A stretch of DNA of 64,000 bases from Sphingomonas sp. JUb134 (GTDB lineage Bacteria > Pseudomonadota > Alphaproteobacteria > Sphingomonadales > Sphingomonadaceae). Positions within the stretch are counted from its first letter, which is position 1. Every line of letters begins with the position of its first letter. The notes below the pieces were generated by a model that was given only the letters and a program-made list of their open reading frames with translations, did not search any database and had not been told where the DNA came from. Positions 33,361-41,592 of this stretch are shown one piece after another. The DNA lies in the NCBI RefSeq assembly GCF_004341505.2, contig NZ_SLYP02000002.1:62001-126000 (forward strand). Direction: 5' to 3'. Position numbers and translations under genes: made by a program.

Positions 33361-33552
33361 TCACGATAACCAGTTACGTAATTGCTCCGGTATTTCAGGA
33401 TCGATGTCCTCGCCCGGTTGCATAGGCCGCAGACCCTGCTCCGCATCGACCGCGGCCTGCAGATGACAGGCGGCAACGGTCGCTCCGTCGTCGGTCGCGT
33501 CATAAAGCGCGAGCGCCTGCCGCATTAGCGCGAGCCGTATATTATCGCTCAT
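33361..33552 (-). CDS. Hypothetical small protein
   Basis: A 63-residue acidic helical protein (MSDNIRLALMRQALALYDAT) with GGGAGACTGGC before the ATG. No family recognised. Confidence 0.65.
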   Translation of the reverse strand: MSDNIRLALMRQALALYDATDDGATVAACHLQAAVDAEQGLRPMQPGEDIDPEIPEQLRNWLS

Positions 33553-33636
33553 GCCAGTCTCCCACTACGGTCTGCCGCCATGATTGCGTTCGGGGCAAAC
33601 GAAAGCAGGCCCATAATGGTTGTAACGGCCGTGCGC

Positions 33637-33951
33637 TCATCGCAGCCTCCATCGGCCGACAAGGTCGACCATTGCGTCACGATAGCCCCACGCATCGGGA
33701 TAGATCGCAGGCTCCTGCGCGAGCCAGGCCATGACAATTAGCATGTCCTCGGAAATGATCGCGTCGCAGTTGCTGAGGTGGAGGATGGGGAAGTGGCCGT
33801 TGTCGTCACCATTCCACCACGCCAGCAGGAAGTCCGCGACGCGCGCGGCCTGCCCGGTATCGGACGAGGCGACATCCACGAGGCGGCCGATCGCGGCGCC
33901 GACCTCGTCGAAGGCGAGTGCGCGGATGAGGGGGCGGCGTTGCGGTTGCAT
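33637..33951 (-). CDS. Probable DUF7673 family protein
   Basis: A 104-residue protein. DTGQAARVADFLLAWWNGDD followed by HLSNCDAIISEDMLIVMAWL fits a plasmid family I recall as DUF7673 (DTGQS-x-x-V-A-x-FLLAWWN). Function unknown. Confidence 0.6.
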   Translation of the reverse strand: MQPQRRPLIRALAFDEVGAAIGRLVDVASSDTGQAARVADFLLAWWNGDDNGHFPILHLSNCDAIISEDMLIVMAWLAQEPAIYPDAWGYRDAMVDLVGRWRLR

Positions 33952-33991
33952 GGTGCGTATCCTGTCCTATCGGGTGGAAGCTGTCATGCGA

Positions 33992-34483
33992 TCAGGATGG
34001 GGCGTGCTTCCCGGCCTGGGCGATCATCACGGCGACCGCCTCGTCGAGCGCGGCGTCATCGCCGTTGACCATGCGCGCCGACGGGGTGAGGCGTTGCACG
34101 CCGGCGAACACGATGGCGGGTGTCCTGCCCTTGAGCCGATAGCAGAACACCTGGTCGCCCTCGATCGTCACCAGCTTCGTCCGGCATTGCCGGCGCAGCC
34201 GCTTCGCCTCCTCGATCCGGGTGATGAGCGCCGCCACCTCGAATTCGAGGCAGTGCGGCATGACGCTGTCGCCGAGCCGCGAGACGGGCCGGTTGGCGGC
34301 GAGCCAGGCATCGACCGCCTGTTCGGTGACGCTGCCGACGGCATGGTAATCGTCCGCGGCGCCATGACCGCGGTTCGAGGCGAGGAAGGCGCGCTGCCCA
34401 TCGATCCAGATCTCGGCCGAGTAGCAGGTCGTTTCCTCGGACAAAGCGTCGACCACCTTCAGCTTGCGCAATTCGATGTGCAT
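33992..34483 (-). CDS. Hypothetical protein
   Basis: A 163-residue protein (MHIELRKLKVVDALSEETTC), CTGGAGATCGCACC before the ATG. The N-terminal two strands and YSAEIWIDGQRAFLASNRGH suggest a small alpha/beta fold; a basic helix (ITRIEEAKRLRRQC) follows. It is 15 bases after ardC and co-transcribed. No family recognised. Confidence 0.7.
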   Translation of the reverse strand: MHIELRKLKVVDALSEETTCYSAEIWIDGQRAFLASNRGHGAADDYHAVGSVTEQAVDAWLAANRPVSRLGDSVMPHCLEFEVAALITRIEEAKRLRRQCRTKLVTIEGDQVFCYRLKGRTPAIVFAGVQRLTPSARMVNGDDAALDEAVAVMIAQAGKHAPS

Positions 34484-34498
34484 GGTGCGATCTCCAGG

Positions 34499-35437
34499 TC
34501 ATGCTGCGAGGGCTTCGGGTTGGTCGATCCCGGGCGCGCCACCCGCGGCGGCGTTATGGAGCCAGGTCACCGCCTGCTCGGCTTTCGCCGCGGCCTTGAT
34601 GATCGCGCTTGAATCGCCCTTCAGGATCTTCAGCCAATGATCGACGTAGCTGGCGTGGTTGTCGTGCAGCTCGCCGGGCAGATTGAGGTCGGCGCACACC
34701 AGACACTGGCCGATGCAGGCGACCAGCTCCTCGAACGCATAGGCGTTGTCGCCGAACTTCTTGCCGAACTCGCGGTTGAGGCGCTGCGGCGCGCCCGAAT
34801 AATGGACATATTCGTGCGCGAGCGTGCTGGCGTAATGATCGTCCGAGCGAAACGCGCCGCGCTGCGGTAGCTGGATATAGTCGCCGATCGGCGAATAGAA
34901 TGCCTGATCGCCGCCATGCCGCACGGTCGCCGGCAGGCCTCCGAAGAAGGCATCGATCGCGGCGCGGTGCCGGCTCTCGATGCGCGGTTCGGGCGGTGCG
35001 GGCACCGGATAATAATACGCCGGGAGACCGTCGATCTGATCGACGTTGAACACCGTGTACGAGCGCAGGAACCGGATATTCTTCGTCGCCGCCTCGCCGG
35101 TGACGCGGTCCGCCTCGGTTTTCGAGAAGGTCGAATAATAGACGCTGTGCGCGCCATGCTCGCCGCGCCGTACCTGTCCGCCCAACTCGGTCGCCTGTCG
35201 GTAGGTCATCCAGTTGCGGCCAGAGAACCCCTGGGCGTCGCCGATCGCCCAGAGATAGAGCGCGTTGATGCCGGTGTAGGGCGTGCCGCAATGCCGCAGC
35301 GGTCGCCCCCCTGCCCCGGTCAGTCCCCAGGGGCGCGACCAGGGCAGGACGCCGGCTTCAAGCTTGGCGATTATGAGGTTGGTGATCTCGGCCGCGACAT
35401 CGCGGCGTGGCGCAGTCGATTTGCGGTGAAAGGTCAT
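34499..35437 (-). CDS. ardC: ArdC-type antirestriction protein (zincin-like)
   Basis: A 312-residue protein. The N-terminal domain (ITNLIIAKLEAGVLPWSRPW, then GINALYLW and WMTYRQATELGGQVRRGE) is the single-stranded-DNA-binding ArdC part, and the C-terminal part holds the zincin motif HEYVH (about residues 207-211) with a downstream AFEELVACIGQ helix supplying the third ligand. ArdC protects incoming plasmid DNA from type I and some type II restriction. GAGGGAGC precedes the start. Full length for the family. Confidence 0.9.
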   Translation of the reverse strand: MTFHRKSTAPRRDVAAEITNLIIAKLEAGVLPWSRPWGLTGAGGRPLRHCGTPYTGINALYLWAIGDAQGFSGRNWMTYRQATELGGQVRRGEHGAHSVYYSTFSKTEADRVTGEAATKNIRFLRSYTVFNVDQIDGLPAYYYPVPAPPEPRIESRHRAAIDAFFGGLPATVRHGGDQAFYSPIGDYIQLPQRGAFRSDDHYASTLAHEYVHYSGAPQRLNREFGKKFGDNAYAFEELVACIGQCLVCADLNLPGELHDNHASYVDHWLKILKGDSSAIIKAAAKAEQAVTWLHNAAAGGAPGIDQPEALAA

Positions 35438-35483
35438 GGGAAAGCTCCCTCGATGCGCGGGCCACGCGTGACGGTCCGCGGGT

Positions 35484-35520
35484 AAAAAGAAGGCGGCCGC
35501 CCCGGTGAGGGACAGCCGCC
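35484..35520 (-). terminator. Rho-independent terminator of the ParB-like gene
   Basis: Stem GGCGGC...GCCGCC followed on the minus strand by TTCTTTTTACC, 43 bases past the stop at 35563. Confidence 0.8.
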
Positions 35521-35562
35521 AAGGTGTGCCCGGGAGACGAACGGGCCGGGGGTATCGGGGGG

Positions 35563-37611
35563 CTATTCGGCCGCGATCAGCGCCTCGTCGCTGTCGATCC
35601 CGGCATCGTCGGCACCGAGATCATCGGTGTCGCCGTAGTCGTCGTCGTCGAAGCCCTCATCGCCGGGCTCGTCGTCGATTGCCTCGTCGGCACCGGCGAC
35701 CGACACGAGATCGAACCGCATCGCGTCGGGCACCCAGGCCAGCGCCGCGTCCTTGGTCTCCGCCTCGGTGATCGCTTCGCCGGCGAACAGCTTCTCGCAG
35801 CTGGTCGAGATCTCGCCCTTCTTCGAGGCCATGTAGCGGGCCGCGAGCGGCGCGCCCCCGACGTTGGTGAGCAGCGCCAGCAGCGTACCCTTCGACACGC
35901 GGTCGAAGAAGTTCGCCGAGGTAGGGCGCCACCATTTGGCGGGTTCGATCTCGAGGATCGAGGCGAGCCGCGCATGGAGCGGGTTGGTGGTGACCGAGCT
36001 GTAATCGGGCTTGGCCTCGAGCGAGGTCGCCACCACGACCGCGAGCCAGGCCGCCTTGGCGTCGTCGCTGAGCGCGCGGAACGCCTCGAACCGCTCGACC
36101 GGGTTCGACCCTTCCGTCCACGACGTGTCGAGACCCTCGCGGGCTTCGGCGATCGCGACCTGCGCCTGCGTGGCGGGCTGATCCTTGGGCATCTGCGGGT
36201 CCTGCGGACGCCCTGCCCGAACCGTCGTCCCGTAGCGGCCGTAGCCGTGGCTGGGGTCGGCGAGGCAGAACAGCATATAGTCGAGCGCGAGCCCCGGATC
36301 GCCGAGGATCGAGGCGGCGAGGATGTCGCGGCGCTGGACCGCCAGTTCGTCATGGAGCCGCGCGCTGAGCGGCTTGCCGCCAGGAGCGACCGCCTCGGGC
36401 GGCAGGTCGGCGGTGCGACGCGACGACGGCGACGACGGCAGCGGCCGATCGTCCCCGGGCAGGCGGATCGGCGTTTCGCTGTAATAGGTCGTGTCGAGCG
36501 TCATCTTGCCGTCGCGGCCGAGCGTCAGGAAGACGCCGACCTGGCCCTTGACCTCGTCGGTCAGCTCGGGCGCCTTGTCGTGGATCGCCTGATATTCCTC
36601 GCGCAGCCGATCCGATTCCGCATCGAGCGCGGCATAGGTGTCGTCATCGATACCCTCGTCCTCCATATCGCTCTCGATGACCTGCACGCGCTCCTCGATC
36701 TTGTCGCAGCGCGTCTGTTCCTCGTCCGTCAGCGGCGCTGCCGGCAGCGTCACGCGGTGGAGGTCGGACGTGATGCCGTAGAGGCTGGTCGTGGCGACGG
36801 GGCGCACCCATGCGACGCCCAGTTCCTCGCCGAGCCGCTTGGCCTCGGCCTCCATCAGCGAGGCAGCGAGCGTCTGCGCGAGTTCCGGGTCGGTCCAGCG
36901 GTCACCGTCCTCGCTGAACAGTTCGCGCTCGATGCGGCCGCCCGCGGCGACATAGGCATCGGCACCGACCAGGATCGCGATCGGATCCGTCGCCTTCATC
37001 GTGTCGTTGGCGATCGCGCGACGGATCTGGTCGGCGTTGACGTAGGACGAGTGACCATACTGCTCGAACACGCGCTCCTGCTTGGCCTTGTCGGCCGTCG
37101 AGCCGTAGGCCTTGGCCATCTCGTAGGAGATCTTGCCCGCGGCCAAGGCTTCGAAGATCGGTTCGGCAAGATCGGCGAGGCGCAGCCGTCCCTCGATGAA
37201 GCGGCGGGTCTGGCCAAACCGTTTGGCGACCGCGTCGACGTCACCGTCGGTCTTGAGGAAGTGCTGGAACGCGACGCATTCCTCGGCGACGGTCATCTGC
37301 TCGCGCTGGAAATTCTCGGTCAGCGACACCTCGCGCAGGTCCGCCTCGTCGCCGGTGATGATCTTGACCGGCACGTCATAGTCGGCGGCAACGATCTCGC
37401 CGGCTTCGGCCAGCATCATCGCACCGAGATAGCGGCGATCGCCGGCGATTATCTCGAACATGCCCTTCGGGCGGGCGGCGGTCACCAGCAGGTTCTGCAT
37501 GATGCCGCGAGCGCGGATGCTGGCGGCCATCGCCTCGATATTCTTGGGCGGGGTGGTGCGCACGTTCTTCTCGGAACGCTTCAGCTTCGCGAGTTTGACG
37601 GTCTGGGTCAT
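35563..37611 (-). CDS. Large ParB/Spo0J-like plasmid protein
   Basis: A 682-residue protein. Residues about 1-110 form the ParB/Srx N-terminal domain (KNIEAMAASIRARGIMQNLL, then GMFEIIAGDRRYLGAM, a G-x-R-R signature, and LTENFQREQMT). An HTH-like segment follows (VAKRFGQTRRFIEGRLRL). The remaining 450 residues are specific to this plasmid type and end in an acidic tail. Canonical ParB is about 300 residues, so this is an enlarged version probably not paired with the small ParA at 47072. Leader polypurine tract at 37671-37696 behind a hairpin; GGAGACGATAG before the start. Confidence 0.85.
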   Translation of the reverse strand: MTQTVKLAKLKRSEKNVRTTPPKNIEAMAASIRARGIMQNLLVTAARPKGMFEIIAGDRRYLGAMMLAEAGEIVAADYDVPVKIITGDEADLREVSLTENFQREQMTVAEECVAFQHFLKTDGDVDAVAKRFGQTRRFIEGRLRLADLAEPIFEALAAGKISYEMAKAYGSTADKAKQERVFEQYGHSSYVNADQIRRAIANDTMKATDPIAILVGADAYVAAGGRIERELFSEDGDRWTDPELAQTLAASLMEAEAKRLGEELGVAWVRPVATTSLYGITSDLHRVTLPAAPLTDEEQTRCDKIEERVQVIESDMEDEGIDDDTYAALDAESDRLREEYQAIHDKAPELTDEVKGQVGVFLTLGRDGKMTLDTTYYSETPIRLPGDDRPLPSSPSSRRTADLPPEAVAPGGKPLSARLHDELAVQRRDILAASILGDPGLALDYMLFCLADPSHGYGRYGTTVRAGRPQDPQMPKDQPATQAQVAIAEAREGLDTSWTEGSNPVERFEAFRALSDDAKAAWLAVVVATSLEAKPDYSSVTTNPLHARLASILEIEPAKWWRPTSANFFDRVSKGTLLALLTNVGGAPLAARYMASKKGEISTSCEKLFAGEAITEAETKDAALAWVPDAMRFDLVSVAGADEAIDDEPGDEGFDDDDYGDTDDLGADDAGIDSDEALIAAE

Positions 37612-37734
37612 CTATCGTCTCCATGAGCGGGAAAGTGTCCGGTGCACGGGTGTTTCCCCCGACCCGGACACCCTCCCCGCTCCTTCTCCCCTCTCGTTTC
37701 CCGCTTGGGCGGGAGGGCGACTGGGGCTCGCCGA

Positions 37735-37772
37735 CAAGCGGCTACCTTGCTGCTAGCTGGCTGTTATCGTGC
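37735..37772. promoter_or_regulatory. Dispersed TAGC repeat cluster
   Basis: GCGGCTACCTTGCTGCTAGC, then TGGCTGTTATCG. It resembles the repeats around the parA locus (GCGGCTAGCTACCTTTGAGC at about 46755). It sits in the 164-base gap between the helicase 3' half and the ParB-like gene. Confidence 0.4.
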
Positions 37773-37775
37773 CGG

Positions 37776-39608
37776 TCAGGCCATCAGCTTTGCGAGAACC
37801 GCATCGGCCGTCTCGACGGGGATGAAGACGCGCGTCTTGTAGGCGATGATCTCTGTGAAGCAGCCGATCGACTTGAGCCACGCGAGCTGGTCGGCCGGTG
37901 CGCCGCTGATCTCGATGCGCGGCTTGGCGTTGACGCGTACGCGCTTCACCTCGCACACGAACGGTCGCCGGATCGTGACCGTCCCGCCCTCCATCGCGGC
38001 GCGCGCGACCTCGGCCGGGCTGAGCACGTCGTTGCTGTCGAGGCCCATCTTCGAGAACAGCGCCGGCACGTCGCCCGGGAACACCATGCGCCCGAGCCAG
38101 GAGCGACCCTCGGCATCGACCACGCGGTTGACCACGAGATGGTCGCTCGGCAGCGCCGACCAGATCGGCAGCAGAAGGCCGGTCGCGAGCCGGATCGTCT
38201 CGACGTCGAGCTTGCCGCGGATCTCGTCGACCTCGGCCGACCATTCCGCCTCGAACCGTGCGCGGCTGCATTCCTCCCAGGCCGTCTCGTAGAGATCGTC
38301 GAGTGCGAGATATTCGTGCCGGGTCGGACGTATCAGTTCGATGCGCGACACCGCCACCCCGTCCTCGGTCAGCCAGGAGCGCGCGTTGGTGCGCAGCGCG
38401 ACCTTGCCCGACTTGCCGTTGCGCACGAACACGGCGGTCTGGTCGGTATCGGCGATGCGCAGCACGCGCTCGAGCGACATGGGGTTGCGGCGCCGGGTCA
38501 CCTCGATCGTCAGCAGGTGCGAGGTCGCCTTGCTGACCGGGTCGGTGCGCAGGATCGTATCGTCGAGCACGGTCGCGGTCTCGACCGTCATCGTCTCGAC
38601 GCCGACATCGAGTGTCCCCGCCTCGCGCGCGGCCGCGACCCGTGCCTCGACCAGCGCCAGGAATTCGTCAAAGATGCAGTTCTGGAGCCCGATCGGCAGC
38701 GCCAGCAACCGGTTGAGCCAGCGCTGGATGGGCGGGAGATCCTCCTTCAACACGCCGTCGGTATCGAGCAGTTCCAGGCCGGTGCGATGCTGGAAATCGG
38801 TGAGGTTGGTGCTGGTCAGCTTCCCCGCGACGAGCAGGTGATACCAGCTGATGAGCGCCGCCTTGGCGTAGTCGCTTTCGAGATTATCGGCCGGGTCGAA
38901 CAGATTCTGCCCCCCGGTCTGGCGCTGGCCGCGCGTCAGAGCGCCGAGGCTGTCTAGACGCCGCGCGATGGTCGAGGTGAACCTGAGTTCGCCCTTGCAG
39001 TCGGTCGTGACGGGCCGGAACAGGGGCGAGCAGGCCTGATGCGTGCGGTGGGTACGTCCCAGGCCCTGGATCGCGCGATCGGCCCTCCAGCCCGGCTCCA
39101 GGAGCAGATGCGCGCGTTGCTGCTGGTTCTTCGCATCGAGGCTGGCATGATAAGACCGCCCGGTCCCGCCGGCGTCGGAGAAGACCAGGATGCGCTTGGT
39201 GCCTTCCATGAAGGCGGCGGAATCGGCCTGCGTGGCGCGGGCCGAGCGCGATTCGAGCTTCTGCCCTCCCCCGCTCACCGTGATGAGGCGCTTGGTGCGC
39301 CCCGTCACCTCGGCGACCATCTCGGTGCCGAACCGGGTGATGATGGCATCGAGCACGGCCGCGATCGGCGGCAGCGCGCAAAGCTGCTCGACCAGATTGT
39401 CGCGCTCGGCTTCGGCTTCGGGGTTGGTGACCGGGTGGCCGCTCTCGTCGAACAGCGGTCGCGAGCGCACCTCGCCGGTGTCATCGCGGAAGAAGGTCAT
39501 CTGCTGGACCGGGAATGCCCGCGTCAGATAGTCGATCACGGCTTCTTTGCAGTCGCAGTTTATGTCGAGCGTGGCGGCAGGAGGCGCAGGTTTCCTTCGG
39601 TTTTCCAT
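37776..39608 (-). CDS. 3' half of a strawberry-notch-type helicase, N-terminally recoded by a RIT repeat
   Basis: A 610-residue frame. Its first 21 codons come from the inverted repeat of the RIT element (MENRRKPAPPAATLDINCDC), then it joins in frame at EAVIDYLTRAFPVQQ to the C-terminal half of the methyltransferase-helicase whose 5' half is 43261-45717. Helicase domain 2 features include RILVFSDAGGTGRSYHASLD and GWRADRAIQGLGRTHRTHQA (a Q-x-x-G-R-x-x-R motif VI). TGGAGTG five bases before the ATG, also from the repeat, could drive its translation. Whether the halves can work together as a split protein is unknown. Confidence 0.75.
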   Translation of the reverse strand: MENRRKPAPPAATLDINCDCKEAVIDYLTRAFPVQQMTFFRDDTGEVRSRPLFDESGHPVTNPEAEAERDNLVEQLCALPPIAAVLDAIITRFGTEMVAEVTGRTKRLITVSGGGQKLESRSARATQADSAAFMEGTKRILVFSDAGGTGRSYHASLDAKNQQQRAHLLLEPGWRADRAIQGLGRTHRTHQACSPLFRPVTTDCKGELRFTSTIARRLDSLGALTRGQRQTGGQNLFDPADNLESDYAKAALISWYHLLVAGKLTSTNLTDFQHRTGLELLDTDGVLKEDLPPIQRWLNRLLALPIGLQNCIFDEFLALVEARVAAAREAGTLDVGVETMTVETATVLDDTILRTDPVSKATSHLLTIEVTRRRNPMSLERVLRIADTDQTAVFVRNGKSGKVALRTNARSWLTEDGVAVSRIELIRPTRHEYLALDDLYETAWEECSRARFEAEWSAEVDEIRGKLDVETIRLATGLLLPIWSALPSDHLVVNRVVDAEGRSWLGRMVFPGDVPALFSKMGLDSNDVLSPAEVARAAMEGGTVTIRRPFVCEVKRVRVNAKPRIEISGAPADQLAWLKSIGCFTEIIAYKTRVFIPVETADAVLAKLMA

Positions 39609-39626
39609 GATTTCACTCCAGATAAT
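39543..39626. repeat. Left terminal inverted repeat of the RIT element
   Basis: Identical, in inverse, to 43154-43237 over 84 bases. Contains an outward-facing ribosome site and ATG. Confidence 0.9.
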
Positions 39627-39658
39627 ATATGAGGATCAGGGGAATGTCTGGGGACGGG

Positions 39659-40663
39659 TCAGGCCAGTCTTCGAACGTCGGTAAGCATGGTGATCAGAGC
39701 GTCGGATGGCGGCTTGAAGCGTCCGGGCATGATGGCGGGGGCGCCGTGGGCCGCGAGAATCTGCAGCTTCTCCTCGGGATCGGCGCGCAGATAGGCCTCG
39801 GTACTTTGGATGCTGGCGTGGCCGAGCCACAGCGCGACTTTGCGAATGTCACCTGTCGCCGCCAACGTGTGCATGGCGCAGGAATGGCGCAGCACGTGCG
39901 GCGTGACCCGTTTTCCGAGGATCGAAGGCTGCTTGATTCCGGCAATCTTAACGTGTTCGGCCAGTCGGAATGCGAACCCGTCACGCGTCATGGGCTGCCC
40001 GTTCGCGTTGAGAAATATCTCGGAAACCTGCGCTTCGGGGCGGATCGCAAGCCATGCGCGCAATGCGATCTGGGTCTCTTTCCAGAGCGGCAAGACCCGT
40101 TCGCGGCGGCCCTTTCCCATGATGTGCATGGTGGACAGCGAACGGTCCGGGAAATCGCGCTGTTGCAGCGATACGAGTTCCGACACCCTGAGCCCGCCAG
40201 CATAGGCCAGGTGCAACATAGCGCGGTCACGAGTGCCGAGGCGGGTCCGGGGATCAGGTGCATCAAGCAAAGCCTTGATCTCTGCCCGGTCGAGGTAGTC
40301 GATCAGTGCCTTGTCGGTCTTCTTGGTTGGAATCGCACGAATGCGCAGGGCCTGATCGAGACAGGCAGGCACGCGATACTCGATGTACCGGAAGAATGAT
40401 CGGATCGCTGCCAATCGGCCATTGCGGGTCCTCACGCAGCTGCCGCGTCCGTTCTCAACATGGTGGAGGAAGGCCAGGATGAGGTCCGTGCCGAGATCCT
40501 CGACCTCAAGATCGGTTGGCCGACGCTTCAACCGGTCGGCAGCGAACCGGACCAGCAGCACGAAGCAGTTGGCGTAGGTCTTCACCGTGTGCGGGCTGAC
40601 GGCGCGGTCGCGCGGAAGATGTTCGCGCAGGTACGCCGAGAGATAAGGGGCGAGTGCCGTCAT
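39659..40663 (-). CDS. RIT tyrosine recombinase, third gene
   Basis: A 334-residue integrase-family protein. N-terminal SAM-like core-binding segment (DRAVSPHTVKTYANCFVLLV), catalytic Arg in AGGLRVSELVSL (about residue 157), H-x-x-R in HVLRHSCAMH (about 257) and tyrosine nucleophile in STEAYLRADP (about 291). Its start overlaps the second gene by ATGA. Together the three act as one DNA cutting and joining unit. Confidence 0.88.
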   Translation of the reverse strand: MTALAPYLSAYLREHLPRDRAVSPHTVKTYANCFVLLVRFAADRLKRRPTDLEVEDLGTDLILAFLHHVENGRGSCVRTRNGRLAAIRSFFRYIEYRVPACLDQALRIRAIPTKKTDKALIDYLDRAEIKALLDAPDPRTRLGTRDRAMLHLAYAGGLRVSELVSLQQRDFPDRSLSTMHIMGKGRRERVLPLWKETQIALRAWLAIRPEAQVSEIFLNANGQPMTRDGFAFRLAEHVKIAGIKQPSILGKRVTPHVLRHSCAMHTLAATGDIRKVALWLGHASIQSTEAYLRADPEEKLQILAAHGAPAIMPGRFKPPSDALITMLTDVRRLA

Positions 40664-41592
40664 GCCGCTTCTCCCAGGTAAAGGTGTTCGCTGGCGACCG
40701 CGATGTCGCGCAGCAACACCGGGGTGGCCTCGACATACCAGTAGGTGTTGGCGACCGACGCGTGTCCCAGATAGACGCTGAGGCCGGCCATGTGATGTGC
40801 CACGGCCTCCCTGTCCGGCGGACAGGACTCCAGCGAGCGCACGGCGAAGGTATGGCGCAAATCGTGCATCCGCATACCCGCTGTTCCGGTCGGTCCGCGG
40901 TATCCAAGCTGTCGTGCCAACCGGACGAACACGATGTGGGCGCGAACCTTGTGGGGTGCCCGTCCTCGGATGGTGACGAACAGGTCATTGCCCGTGGCGC
41001 CGAGCCTCGCTCGGGTCGCGAGATATGCTTCGAGCGCCTGCCGGGTCGACGGTTGCAACGCGACGAGGCGCTGCTTGCCGAACTTGCCATTGCGAATGAT
41101 CAACCCGTCTTCGCCCAGATCGTCACACTGTAGCGCGAGGGCTTCGGAAATCCTCAGGCCAGTCGCTGCCAGCAATCCGAACAGGCAATGGTAGGTGTGG
41201 GGGCTGATTGTGCCTTTGGGCGGCAGGTCCAGCGCCGCGGCCATGATGGCGCGGATCTGTTCGGGCTCGATGATATACGGGGTCGGGCGTGGACGCTTAC
41301 CCCGGCCGAAGACGCCAGCAGGAGGCACTTCGTGGGCGGGTTCCTCGGCATGGGCGAAAAGGCTGAAGTTGCGAACGGTGTCGAAGCGGGTCTGTGCCAC
41401 ATATTGCGAGCTCGCCGTGTGGCACCAGTCGTAGATGCGCTGGACCTGGGTGTGTTGGTCACCGAAATGCCCTGCGTAGGCTGCATAGAGGCGGAGCAGC
41501 CGATCCTGTTCGTCATACTTCCGGCCAAGACTGCGGTGCAGTGCAACGTAGCGGGAAATGTGCGTGTTCAGCATGACGGTTCTCCTGGCCAT
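40660..41592 (-). CDS. RIT tyrosine recombinase, second gene
   Basis: A 310-residue integrase-family protein. Catalytic Arg in ATGLRISEALAL (about residue 147), H-x-x-R in HDLRHTFAVRS (about 244), Tyr in the NTYWYVEATP region (about 284). The start lies inside the end of the first gene (25-base overlap) and the stop overlaps the third gene's start. Confidence 0.88.
   Translation of the reverse strand: MARRTVMLNTHISRYVALHRSLGRKYDEQDRLLRLYAAYAGHFGDQHTQVQRIYDWCHTASSQYVAQTRFDTVRNFSLFAHAEEPAHEVPPAGVFGRGKRPRPTPYIIEPEQIRAIMAAALDLPPKGTISPHTYHCLFGLLAATGLRISEALALQCDDLGEDGLIIRNGKFGKQRLVALQPSTRQALEAYLATRARLGATGNDLFVTIRGRAPHKVRAHIVFVRLARQLGYRGPTGTAGMRMHDLRHTFAVRSLESCPPDREAVAHHMAGLSVYLGHASVANTYWYVEATPVLLRDIAVASEHLYLGEAA

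Noticed and set aside
35524..37626. A 700-codon open frame opposite the ParB-like gene
   Set aside because: Shadow of a high-GC coding gene in the complementary frame; composition is Arg/Gly/Val-rich and no motif is seen.
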